A stretch of DNA of 61,891 nt from Alphaproteobacteria bacterium (GTDB lineage: Bacteria > Pseudomonadota > Alphaproteobacteria > Rickettsiales > SXRF01). Shown in pieces: positions 55,491 to 61,891 of the stretch. Made by a program: the position numbers and the translations under genes. How positions within the stretch are numbered: the first letter of the stretch is position 1; each line of letters begins with the position of its first letter. The notes under the pieces are model-generated. The model made no database searches and had not been told where the DNA came from. It worked only from the letters and a program-made list of their open reading frames with translations. The DNA lies in contig JANYES010000006.1 in NCBI GenBank assembly GCA_025362975.1, forward strand, positions 1 through 61,891. The letters run 5' to 3'.

Positions 55491-55916
55491 TTAAGCAGCA
55501 GAAGCTTTCTTTTTAGCAGGAGCAGCGGTAGCCGATGCTTTGGTGATTTCTTCCATCGTTTCAGCTGCGCGCTTATTGAGCACGTCGAAAGCTTCGAAAC
55601 CCGATTTGGTAGCCATTTCGGTGATTTCGCGAAGGTTCGAAAGAGTGCTTTCGAAGATACCTTTAGCGAATTCAGACTGTTTGGTGATGTTGGTTTCCGG
55701 GGTGCCGCTGGTGAGCAGGTCCTTGGAAGCTTTCAGCACGTCTTCAACGTTGGTGCGGATTACTTCGGCCTGGCGGCGCGAAATTGCCTGCGCGCCTTCA
55801 ACTACTGCCTGGTTGGCAGCCGAGAGGGCTTCGATGTTGCGGCGCTGGGTCGCGAACAGCTGGTTCATGTCGAAGGCATTTTTCATCAGGTCGGCAAAAG
55901 CGTTGTTGTAGGTCAT
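55491..55916 (-). CDS. Phasin family protein
   Basis: A 141-residue protein with long amphipathic helices and no Cys: NAFADLMKNAFDMNQLFATQ, RNIEALSAANQAVVEGAQAI and EFAKGIFESTLSNLREITEM. The C-terminus is a Lys/Ala tail (ASATAAPAKKKASAA). Phasins coat polyhydroxyalkanoate granules; here no pha genes are in view, so a general role is also possible. AGGAGATACAC precedes the ATG. A strong terminator follows. Confidence 0.87.
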   Translation of the reverse strand: MTYNNAFADLMKNAFDMNQLFATQRRNIEALSAANQAVVEGAQAISRRQAEVIRTNVEDVLKASKDLLTSGTPETNITKQSEFAKGIFESTLSNLREITEMATKSGFEAFDVLNKRAAETMEEITKASATAAPAKKKASAA

Positions 55917-56157
55917 GTGTATCTCCTAATATGTTATTCCGCAGTAGCAGCAGAATTGAAGGGCATTGTGCCAGTGACGATATCAAAGGTCAAGGCTTTT
56001 TTGTGCAGTGCACAAAAGTAATTATTTCTAATATTATTCAGGATGTTGTTTGAATTCGACCTATCGGTCAGGCTCGCGGCAGGAAAATATTTCCGAGCCG
56101 ATTTTGTCGCGACTTGGGTGCGTTTATAGGCGCGCGCGCATAAGTTTGCAATATGGA

Positions 56158-56973
56158 TTATTCGTCCGACGACAATTCCTGAGAGCGGTTTTCGGCCGCT
56201 TCGGCGGCGTCGCGGATGAGCGAAATCAGCCCGCCGTTTTTCATCAGTACGTCGAGCGCGGCTTGCGTCGCCCCGCCGGGGCTGGCGACGTCGATACGCA
56301 GTTGTTCGAGCGAGCGGGTGCTTTGCGCTGCCAGTTCAATGCTGCCGGAGATTGTTTGCAGCGCGAGGGTTTTGGCGAGCGGTTCGGCAAGGCCCATCGC
56401 CACACCGGCTTTGACGAGGCTGTCGATGAACAGGAATACATAGGCAGGGCCGCAACCGGAGATGGCGGTGACGGCGTCCATTTTCGCTTCGTCGTCGATC
56501 CATTCACACTTGCCGACGGACTTGAGAAGATCGGTAGCGATCTTGCGCGAGGAGGCGGGAAGCGTCGATGCAGCGCACAGGACGCTCATGCCTTGCGCGA
56601 CGAGCGCGGGCGTGTTGGGCATGGCGCGCACGACATGCGCATGCTCGCCGAGTTGTGCGGCGTAGAACGAAAGCGTTTTGCCAGCGGCGACGGAAATGTA
56701 CAGCGGCGGGTTTTTGGCGAAGCGGATTTTATAGGCGGGGAGAAGTTGCGCGAGCTGTTGCGGTTTGACGGCGAGCACGACGACACTCGGGCTGCAGGTC
56801 GCGGGAATCGCATCGAGGCTGGTGTGCCAGTGGACGTTGGATTCGTTCTTCTGCGCGTGCGTCGGGTCGATGATGTCGAATTGCGCGGCGATGGCGGATT
56901 GCTTCCAGCGCTCAAGAAGTGCGCCGCCCATTTTGCCGCAGCCGACGAGGAGGAGTGATGGAATCGAGGTCAT
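56158..56973 (-). CDS. proC: Pyrroline-5-carboxylate reductase
   Basis: The ATG at 56973 gives 271 residues, family length, with LLVGCGKMGGALLERW as NADP-binding motif; longer forms read into a repeat. VLAVKPQQLAQLLP, VRAMPNTPALVAQGM, AVTAISGCGPAYVFLFIDSLV and SPGGATQAALDVL are the proline-pathway family blocks. It makes proline from pyrroline-5-carboxylate with NADPH. The ribosome site is poor, but ybjN upstream is on the same strand. Confidence 0.92.
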   Translation of the reverse strand: MTSIPSLLLVGCGKMGGALLERWKQSAIAAQFDIIDPTHAQKNESNVHWHTSLDAIPATCSPSVVVLAVKPQQLAQLLPAYKIRFAKNPPLYISVAAGKTLSFYAAQLGEHAHVVRAMPNTPALVAQGMSVLCAASTLPASSRKIATDLLKSVGKCEWIDDEAKMDAVTAISGCGPAYVFLFIDSLVKAGVAMGLAEPLAKTLALQTISGSIELAAQSTRSLEQLRIDVASPGGATQAALDVLMKNGGLISLIRDAAEAAENRSQELSSDE

Positions 56974-56990
56974 ATAAAGCCCATATAAAG

Positions 56991-57031
56991 CCCATAAAAG
57001 AATGGGAGGATGATAATGCATCATCCCCCCA
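56991..57031 (-). terminator. Stem-loop between ybjN and proC
   Basis: Minus-strand hairpin, TGGGGGGATGA with TCATCCTCCCA (one mismatch) and a loop of seven bases, followed by a T-rich TTCTTTTAT. It probably ends the ybjN transcript. Confidence 0.55.
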
Positions 57032-57056
57032 TTTGTCTTCCTTTATCGGATCGGCT

Positions 57057-57554
57057 TTAGCACTCAGCGATGGTTTCGAACATCGCGATGGTGAGGGCTT
57101 CGCTCGCCGATTTGCCACCCCAGACGACAGACTGGAAGGCAGGATAGAATCGGTCGCATTCCGTAATCGCGATGTCGAGCAGCTGTTGAAGATGCTCGGC
57201 AGTGGTGCCCGCGCCGTCGCAAAGAAGCAACGAATGACGGAACACGACCGAATGGTCTTCCGAACTAAGATCGAAATGACCTAACCAAAGTTTTTCGTTT
57301 ACGAGCGCGAGCAGCGAATGAATCTTCGCGCCGTGCTTCGGCAGTTTGCTATCGAGCGCGCAGGAGAGGGTGAGGCCACCCGAGTCTTCCTGCCAGTTGA
57401 ACCAGATGCGATAGTTGCACCATGCGCCGCTCACTTCAGCGATGAGTTCACCGTCGGCGGGACGGTCGAAAACCCAGTCGCGATCCATCACTACGAGCTC
57501 GGCAAGATCGAGTGGGTTGTATGCGTTTTCGGATTTCACTAATACAGCAGTCAT
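57057..57554 (-). CDS. YbjN-domain protein
   Basis: A 165-residue protein of the YbjN/type III secretion-chaperone-like fold. Marks: RPADGELIAEVSGAWCNYRIWF (strand-turn-strand), ALVNEKLWLGHFDL (helix after strand), VVFRHSLLLCDG, LQQLLDIAITECDRFYPAF and GGKSASEAL at the end, typical of the alphaproteobacterial form. The cellular role is not settled; overproduction in E. coli has been reported to change stress responses. It lies upstream of proC. Confidence 0.82.
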   Translation of the reverse strand: MTAVLVKSENAYNPLDLAELVVMDRDWVFDRPADGELIAEVSGAWCNYRIWFNWQEDSGGLTLSCALDSKLPKHGAKIHSLLALVNEKLWLGHFDLSSEDHSVVFRHSLLLCDGAGTTAEHLQQLLDIAITECDRFYPAFQSVVWGGKSASEALTIAMFETIAEC

Positions 57555-58014
57555 TATTCATTCCTTCGGCGAAACGATTATATTTTCGTTCTTTCTAAAG
57601 CTGGCTTCCACTCTGGGTTAGAGCAGGTCGAGAGCTTCTGTGAGAGCTATGCTTGCATGGAAGTTTTCAAAAAGCCAACACTTTAAATTAGGTTTAACAG
57701 CATTTATTTTCAATAGATATATCAATGTCTTGCGTGTTAACATTTGTGGCGGTTTGTGGGTGGTTTTGTGTATAATTGTTGCAATGCATTGATTGTACAT
57801 CATAAAAGCGGGGATATACGGTGTTTTTACGGGGTCTGAAGGCAAAAATCCAGCCCCGGCGAGGGGTTACGAAAAAAGGTGAATAAGTTAACGCATTAAC
57901 CTATAATCCGTGGGGTCCGGAGCCCTCATTATATATAGGGCGTGCGGGGTGAGATTTAGGGAAAAGCAAGATTCCGGTGTTACGCTATTTGAAATAACGA
58001 GGAAGGTTTTGTTT
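57555..58014. other. Intergenic region without a recognisable gene
   Basis: About 460 bases between divergent genes. There are two perfect TATAAT hexamers (57772, 57902) with no convincing -35, and a short minus-strand frame at 57618-57845 of poor composition which I do not accept. The right part may contain the promoter of the next gene. Confidence 0.5.
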
Positions 58015-59034
58015 ATGGTAACTTCAAAGAATTACAGCGCGGTGATTGTCGACGCACTCAAAGACGCAGGCCAGAAAGCAACTTTGCATCAGATTCCGAT
58101 TCGTCGCGCAATCAAAGAAGGTCGAAAGCCCGGTGCCAGCGAAGGCGTGGAAGTGAAACCCGATACGTCGATGGTGACCATCGGCGATCGCGAAGCGCAG
58201 GATGCGATTATCAAAGTGGTGCGCGAACGATTGGGCGACGGTGTGTACATCCATGCGGAAGAAGACGGCGTGGTGAATAAGCGGACGCTGGAAGAAGCGA
58301 CGGTGCGCATTGTCGTCGATCCGATTGACGGTACGGGCAATTACGTGCGTGGGCTGAACAGCACGCTCGCAGAAGCGAATGTTAGCGACGATCATTATCC
58401 GCGCACCGGCTGGGGTTCGATGATGGCAATTCAGGAATGCGATGCTGCGGGCGAATGGAAAACGGTAGCGGCGGGGATTTACACGCCGACGAAGAACGAT
58501 ACGCCGGACGATCTGCGTGGGAAAATTTATGTGGCGGAAGACGGTGTTGCAGGTGTGACGATTGTGGATCTGGCTTCGAAGGCTAACGAGGTGGTGGAAA
58601 CGCCGCGCACGAAGGATAATCCACATGCGAATTACCTGCTCAGCGGTTACATCGATGTCAAACGTGCTGAGCGCGTGCAGCTCGACGCACTGACGGCGCA
58701 GCGCACGGATGCAAAACCCAAAGGCCCGAACGCGGTGGCGCAAGCGGCGACGGCGCTGATTTCCGGTGACGGCGCGGTGTATGTCAACGAACGCCCGAAC
58801 CTGCACGATCAGGTGGCGGCGGTGTATCTGCTGGAGAAGGCGGGATTCAGTGTGGCGGTGCCGCCGTCGTTCATGCGTCGTGATGAGGCGGGGGATGAGA
58901 AGCGCGTGTATCCGTTCCTTGCGAGTGATTCGGCGGAGTTGACGCAGGAGCTGGAAGCGGTTGTTGCAGGGAAGAAAGATTTCCGTGCGGCGGTGCGCGA
59001 GAGTCAGGTGGGTGTGGGGAGTGTGAGGCAGTAG
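58015..59034 (+). CDS. Inositol-monophosphatase-family protein
   Basis: The ATG at 58015 has GAGGAAGG 8 bases upstream; an ATG/GTG extension to 57910 lacks one. The 339-residue protein has the metal-binding motif VDPIDGTGNYVRGL (like WVIDPIDGTTNF) and HAEEDG (the EE of the first metal site). The C-terminal GAVYVNERPNLHDQVAAVYLLEKAGF corresponds to the (W/H)D-x-AA motif. The family includes inositol monophosphatases, fructose bisphosphatases and 3'-phosphatases; the substrate cannot be told. No neighbour is co-transcribed. Confidence 0.82.
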   Translation: MVTSKNYSAVIVDALKDAGQKATLHQIPIRRAIKEGRKPGASEGVEVKPDTSMVTIGDREAQDAIIKVVRERLGDGVYIHAEEDGVVNKRTLEEATVRIVVDPIDGTGNYVRGLNSTLAEANVSDDHYPRTGWGSMMAIQECDAAGEWKTVAAGIYTPTKNDTPDDLRGKIYVAEDGVAGVTIVDLASKANEVVETPRTKDNPHANYLLSGYIDVKRAERVQLDALTAQRTDAKPKGPNAVAQAATALISGDGAVYVNERPNLHDQVAAVYLLEKAGFSVAVPPSFMRRDEAGDEKRVYPFLASDSAELTQELEAVVAGKKDFRAAVRESQVGVGSVRQ

Positions 59035-59183
59035 TTTTTCGTTGTATGTACGCCGCAGACGCGGAGTGGATACTGCTAGGCAGCTGTATGACGGTGAAGG
59101 GATGTGGGAAGCATGCCACCCCATCGCGTGATTGGTCTGCGCCAAAGCAGGACGGCTGTGCAAATAGTAAGATAGTAGTTTTT

Positions 59184-59291
59184 CGTCATACCCGCGAAGG
59201 CGGGGATCCAATGCAGAGCGCGTCTGCGCTAGAGGGCTTTTACCCTCGCTAGCGCGAGGTGGATTGGATCCCCGCCTTCGCGAGGACGACG
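59184..59291. repeat. Dispersed palindromic repeat, copy 2 (inverted)
   Basis: The same ~110-base element as at 30266-30378, in opposite orientation. Outer arms are ATACCCGCGAAGGCGGGGAT and ATCCCCGCCTTCGCGAGGAC, with the inner GCGCGTCTGCGC and CCTCGCTAGCGCGAGG hairpins. It lies between the IMPase-like gene and the convergent ubiK gene. Confidence 0.8.
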
Positions 59292-59295
59292 GTTA

Positions 59296-59541
59296 TTATT
59301 TCGCCTTCTTCTCCAGCGCATCAAGCCTCTTCTTCAACTCATCCTGTTCTTGACGCGACTTGGCGAGCATCGCTTGCAGCGTGTCGAATTCTTCCTTGGT
59401 CACAAGGTTCATGCGTTGCAAAATTTTCTCCAACTGCGCGCTCACCATGCCTTCCAGCTCGCGCTTCATATCCATGAAACCGCCCGCCGCACCGGTGGCC
59501 ACCCTTGCGATATCTTCAAAAAACTTGTTATCTTTCTGCAT
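59296..59541 (-). CDS. ubiK: UbiK-type accessory factor (BMFP domain)
   Basis: An 81-residue protein of the YqiC/UbiK family: an N-terminal amphipathic helix (FFEDIARVATGAAGGFMDMK) that can bind membranes, and a C-terminal coiled coil (DTLQAMLAKSRQEQDELKKR, LDALEKKAK) that trimerises. UbiK supports the aerobic ubiquinone biosynthetic complex. The M-E-x-x and VTKEEFD pattern is family-typical. ubiA is 33 kb away in the window. Confidence 0.82.
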   Translation of the reverse strand: MQKDNKFFEDIARVATGAAGGFMDMKRELEGMVSAQLEKILQRMNLVTKEEFDTLQAMLAKSRQEQDELKKRLDALEKKAK

Positions 59542-59604
59542 GTTGCCCTTGCTTTAACGCTTTGGTAAGAGGCGTATTGTATCATAAGGTCAGGAGTTAA
59601 GCAC

Positions 59605-60597
59605 ATGAAAACGATTCTGGTGACTGGCGGCGGCGGATTTATTGGGTCTAACCTGGTGGCGGCATTGCTTGACCGTGGCACGCATAACATCGCGGTGAGC
59701 GATATTTTCGGTACGAGCGAGAAGTGGCGCAACTTAAGCAAGCACCATGTGTTCGAAGTCGTGGAACCGGTGCACATGTTCGAATGGCTGGAGGTCAACC
59801 GCCAGCAGATCGAGATGGTGTATCACTTAGGCGCCGTTTCTTCGACGCTGGAAAAAGACATCGACCTGATTCTCAAAAATAACTTTTCGCTGTCGTTGAA
59901 AGTCTGGCGCTGGTGCAACGCGCGGCAGGTGCGGCTGGTGTATGCGTCGTCGTCGGCGACATATGGCAATGGTGCGTCAGGATTTGAAGATAGCATGGAA
60001 CTGGATTACCTGCACACGCTGAAACCGATGAGCGGTTATGGCTGGAGCAAACAATTGTTTGACACGCACGTGGCCGAAGCGCTTGCCGACGGCGAATGCG
60101 TGCTGCCGCAATGGGTGGGGCTGAAATTTTTCAACAATTACGGGCCGAACGAATACCACAAGGAAGACCAGCGCAGCGTGATCTGTAAAATGGCGCCGCA
60201 GGCGATTCAGGGGGCGGCGGTGCGGTTGTTCCGCTCGTACAATGAAAAGTATGCCGAAGGCGAGCAGATGCGCGATATGGTGTATGTGCGCGATTCAGTG
60301 AACGTGATGCTGTGGTGCCTCGACAATCCGAAGATTTCGGGGTTGTTCAATGTGGGCACCGGCAAGGCGCGTTCGTTCAACGACATGGCGCATGCGATGT
60401 TCGCCGCCATCGGGCGCGAAGCGAAAATCATGTATACGGATATGCCGGAAGATCTGATTCCGAATTATCAGTATTTCACTGAAAGCAATATCACCAAGCT
60501 GCGCGCGGCGGGTTACGATAAGCCGTTCACGTCGCTGGAAGAGGGCATCAAGGATTTCGTGCAGAACTACCTGCAGAAGAGTGATCCTTACCTTTAG
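59605..60597 (+). CDS. hldD: ADP-glyceromanno-heptose 6-epimerase
   Basis: A 330-residue short-chain-dehydrogenase-like epimerase that makes ADP-L-glycero-beta-D-manno-heptose for the LPS inner core. TGGGGFIGSNL is the NAD site, YHLGAVSST and ASSSATYGNG the family loops, and SGYGWSKQLFD gives the Y-x3-K pair. KFFNNYGPNEYHKEDQRS matches the HldD-specific substrate loop. GTCAGGAGTTAAGCACATG gives a reasonable ribosome site. About 280 bases of AT-rich DNA without a gene follow, to the foreign GC-rich gene. Confidence 0.92.
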   Translation: MKTILVTGGGGFIGSNLVAALLDRGTHNIAVSDIFGTSEKWRNLSKHHVFEVVEPVHMFEWLEVNRQQIEMVYHLGAVSSTLEKDIDLILKNNFSLSLKVWRWCNARQVRLVYASSSATYGNGASGFEDSMELDYLHTLKPMSGYGWSKQLFDTHVAEALADGECVLPQWVGLKFFNNYGPNEYHKEDQRSVICKMAPQAIQGAAVRLFRSYNEKYAEGEQMRDMVYVRDSVNVMLWCLDNPKISGLFNVGTGKARSFNDMAHAMFAAIGREAKIMYTDMPEDLIPNYQYFTESNITKLRAAGYDKPFTSLEEGIKDFVQNYLQKSDPYL

Positions 60598-60875
60598 GCA
60601 TTTAAAAACCGTGCCGGGGGCAGAATCTTTCCAATTTCGTGTATATTCATAAAATACAGCTATTTGCAAAATATTACAGCCGTGTGAAACCCTATGTTAC
60701 GGCCATTTAGAGGCTTAAAATCCGCGTTTGCTTATGCTACACTTATCTCGTTCCACTTTGTTTTGACATGCCCTCGTTTTTGAGAAGGCGAAAACTTTGT
60801 GAGGACACGTTCCAAGCAACTCGCACATATCCTCGGCTCAGCCGATAGTCAGGTGTGTGAGTATTAGGAGATGCC

Positions 60876-61481
60876 ATGAGCATCACCAACAACGGCATGA
60901 AGGTCACGAGCAACGCCCGCAAGCTGATCGCCCGCGTCCCGGAGACCGACCGCAAGGTCGCGTTCCCCGTCGGCGTCACGATCAGCCAGTACGGCAAGGA
61001 GTCCGTCGCCCCGGCCATCGTCGTGCAGAACCGCACCGACGGCGGCAGCTACCAGGGCGCGAAGTCCGGGCAGTACATCATCGTCAACGAAGTGACGGGG
61101 GAAGCGGCCAACGCCTTCCTCGCCACCCTCGGGACGACGTACAGCATCGAGACCCTCGTCTCGGCGCTGGCCACCCTCGACGCCTCTGGCTTCGGGGACC
61201 AGTACACGACCGACATCGCCTTCGTCCAGTCCAAGCTCACCCCCGCGGGTGAGAGCATCGGGCTGACGACGGACGGCGACAAGATCGTGACGATCACGGC
61301 GGGCATCACCAAGCGGGACGACCGCGACGTGTGCCTGGTCTACCGCGACGCCTCCGGTGTCGCGCAGATCGTCGTCAAGGGCGAACCGCGCCGCATCGAG
61401 GACGACATCCTCGTGCGGACCTACCGGAACGCCGACGGCACCGAGATCGACCTGACGAAGGTTCTGACGCTCGTGGCCTAA
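60876..61481 (+). CDS. GC-rich orphan gene, probably horizontally acquired
   Basis: A 201-residue product with an excellent ribosome site (TAGGAGATGCC). The codons are strongly C/G-ending, unlike all other genes in the window, which points to a foreign source, likely from a high-GC host or phage. The protein is beta-rich with many Val/Ile/Thr and no Cys except one (RDVCLVYRD); YQGAKSGQYIIVN and ATLGTTYSIETLVSAL are examples. I know no family. It has its own strong terminator. Confidence 0.7.
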   Translation: MSITNNGMKVTSNARKLIARVPETDRKVAFPVGVTISQYGKESVAPAIVVQNRTDGGSYQGAKSGQYIIVNEVTGEAANAFLATLGTTYSIETLVSALATLDASGFGDQYTTDIAFVQSKLTPAGESIGLTTDGDKIVTITAGITKRDDRDVCLVYRDASGVAQIVVKGEPRRIEDDILVRTYRNADGTEIDLTKVLTLVA

Positions 61482-61489
61482 GGCCGTAA

Positions 61490-61552
61490 ACAGCTCTTCG
61501 GGAGCTGTACCCAACCCCACAACCCGCAAGGGTTCGTGGGGTTTGGTTTTTT
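61490..61552 (+). terminator. Double hairpin terminator after the orphan gene
   Basis: First hairpin ACAGCTC-TTCGG-GAGCTGT, then a long stem CCAACCCCACAACCC with a GCAA loop and GGGTTCGTGGGGTTTGG (two small bulges), followed by TTTTTT. The tight UUCG-like and GNRA-like loops make it very stable. Confidence 0.88.
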
Positions 61553-61632
61553 ATGCGCCATGTTTTCGCTGGGTTTTAGCGAAAAGTTAACGCCGTTACT
61601 CTATGATATAGTTATAAAATAGGGAGTTTCTT

Positions 61633-61755
61633 ATGGCAAAGACGATCACGCTTACGCCTAAATCGTTCGAAGGCAAACCGGCCTCGGTTGAAGTGCAGTA
61701 CAAGCACCGCCAGTCGCCGCCGCAGAAAATGTTCGTGGTATATGCCGAAGAATGA
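61633..61755 (+). CDS. Possible 40-residue microprotein adjoining an IS end
   Basis: An ATG with GGGAG 7 bases upstream encodes MAKTITLTPKSFEGKPASVE then VQYKHRQSPPQKMFVVYAEE. It is basic, without a known domain. The stop TGA is at the apparent edge of the IS element, so the protein may have been longer before insertion. Confidence 0.4.
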   Translation: MAKTITLTPKSFEGKPASVEVQYKHRQSPPQKMFVVYAEE

Positions 61756-61891
61756 TGTGGCTACAGTATTCCGGACAACTCACCTGAAGTAATAATGGGG
61801 TGAGGAAAGGTAAGGAATAGCTATTATGACTGAGAAAAGAAAATCCACCGTTTATTCATCGGAGTTTCGGGAATCATCGGTAACACTGGCG
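61756..61891 (+). mobile_element. Left end of an IS3-like insertion sequence (cut by the window)
   Basis: The stretch TACAGTATTCCGGACAACTC resembles the terminal repeat (TG...GTCCGGACAAC) of IS3-type elements, followed about 45 bases later by the start of a transposase. The right end is outside the window, so family and boundaries are tentative. Confidence 0.5.
61826..61891 (+). CDS. N-terminus of an IS3-family OrfA transposase (partial)
   Basis: The 22 residues MTEKRKSTVYSSEFRESSVT, then LA, match the start of OrfA proteins (RxYSxEFKxxAVKLA), i.e. a HTH_Tnp_1 domain. AAGGAATAGCTATT precedes the ATG. The rest lies beyond the window. Confidence 0.6.
   Translation, partial: MTEKRKSTVYSSEFRESSVTLA

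Noticed and set aside
57618-57845. Minus-strand frame in the ybjN-IMPase gap
   Set aside because: Poor composition, no ribosome site, AT-rich low-complexity DNA; treated as chance.
58024-59211. Long minus-strand open frame (395 codons) opposite the IMPase-like gene
   Set aside because: It has an extreme Arg/His/Ile composition and is the shadow of a well-supported plus-strand gene with ribosome site and DPIDGT motif.

Overview
The window reads as a piece of an alphaproteobacterial chromosome with mid-range GC. The support is a ubiquinone branch (UbiA, a UbiK-type accessory protein), a SURF1-type cytochrome oxidase assembly factor, a phasin, LPS heptose synthesis (HldD), a proteobacterial-type glutamate-cysteine ligase, and many ATGA/GTGA-type start/stop overlaps. 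I cannot fix the genus; a deep-branching or environmental alphaproteobacterium is the best guess. No rRNA genes or CRISPR arrays are visible. There are two tRNAs, Ala-UGC and Thr-UGU, both on the minus strand.

Region 1 (1-14907) is a surface-polysaccharide or modification block. It holds a partial SGNH-like protein, a PhyH-type oxygenase, a GT2 glycosyltransferase with membrane anchor, a sugar isomerase-like TIM barrel and a beta-propeller glycosidase-like protein, then a GT-C-like membrane protein. Next comes an unusual operon: a diverged S-adenosylhomocysteine-hydrolase-like protein followed by three tandem paralogous GT-B-like proteins. A convergent set follows: sulfatase-like membrane protein, SAM methyltransferase and a tiny membrane protein carrying YLDPGTGS.

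Region 2 (14908-25413) is accessory and signalling DNA. It holds gene fragments (an SAHH-like remnant and a decayed protein-tyrosine-phosphatase gene), two overlapping proteins of unknown function with low-complexity linkers, a chemotaxis receptor, YaiI, an HlyD-like adaptor, two small exported proteins and an EAL protein.

Region 3 (25640-49063) is mostly housekeeping: ubiA, rsmE, gshA, an M16 peptidase, thrC, an M32 carboxypeptidase, SURF1, a peroxiredoxin/DUF305/trxB group, a LysR regulator, an aspartate aminotransferase, a secreted FKBP-like protein, and the minus-strand series prs-rplY-pth-small ORF-ychF. Two further multi-pass membrane proteins, at least one GT-C-like, sit here.

Region 4 (49338-61891) has a Kef-type antiporter, an AT-rich gap with DnaA-box-like sites, uvrC, and a metal-flavoured stretch (mntP, a His-rich protein behind two palindromes that match the published Agrobacterium-group Zur core, and a heavy-metal-sensor-like periplasmic protein). 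Then come phasin, proC, ybjN, an inositol-monophosphatase-like protein, ubiK and hldD. The right edge is clearly foreign: a GC-rich, C-ending-codon orphan gene with a strong double-hairpin terminator, a 40-residue microprotein, and the left end of an IS3-like element cut by the window.

The observations most worth following are the SAHH-like/GT-B triplet operon, the Zur-like boxes in front of a His-rich gene that has an in-frame stop, the foreign GC-rich gene, the tyrosine-phosphatase pseudogene, and a roughly 110 bp dispersed palindromic repeat present in two inverted copies.
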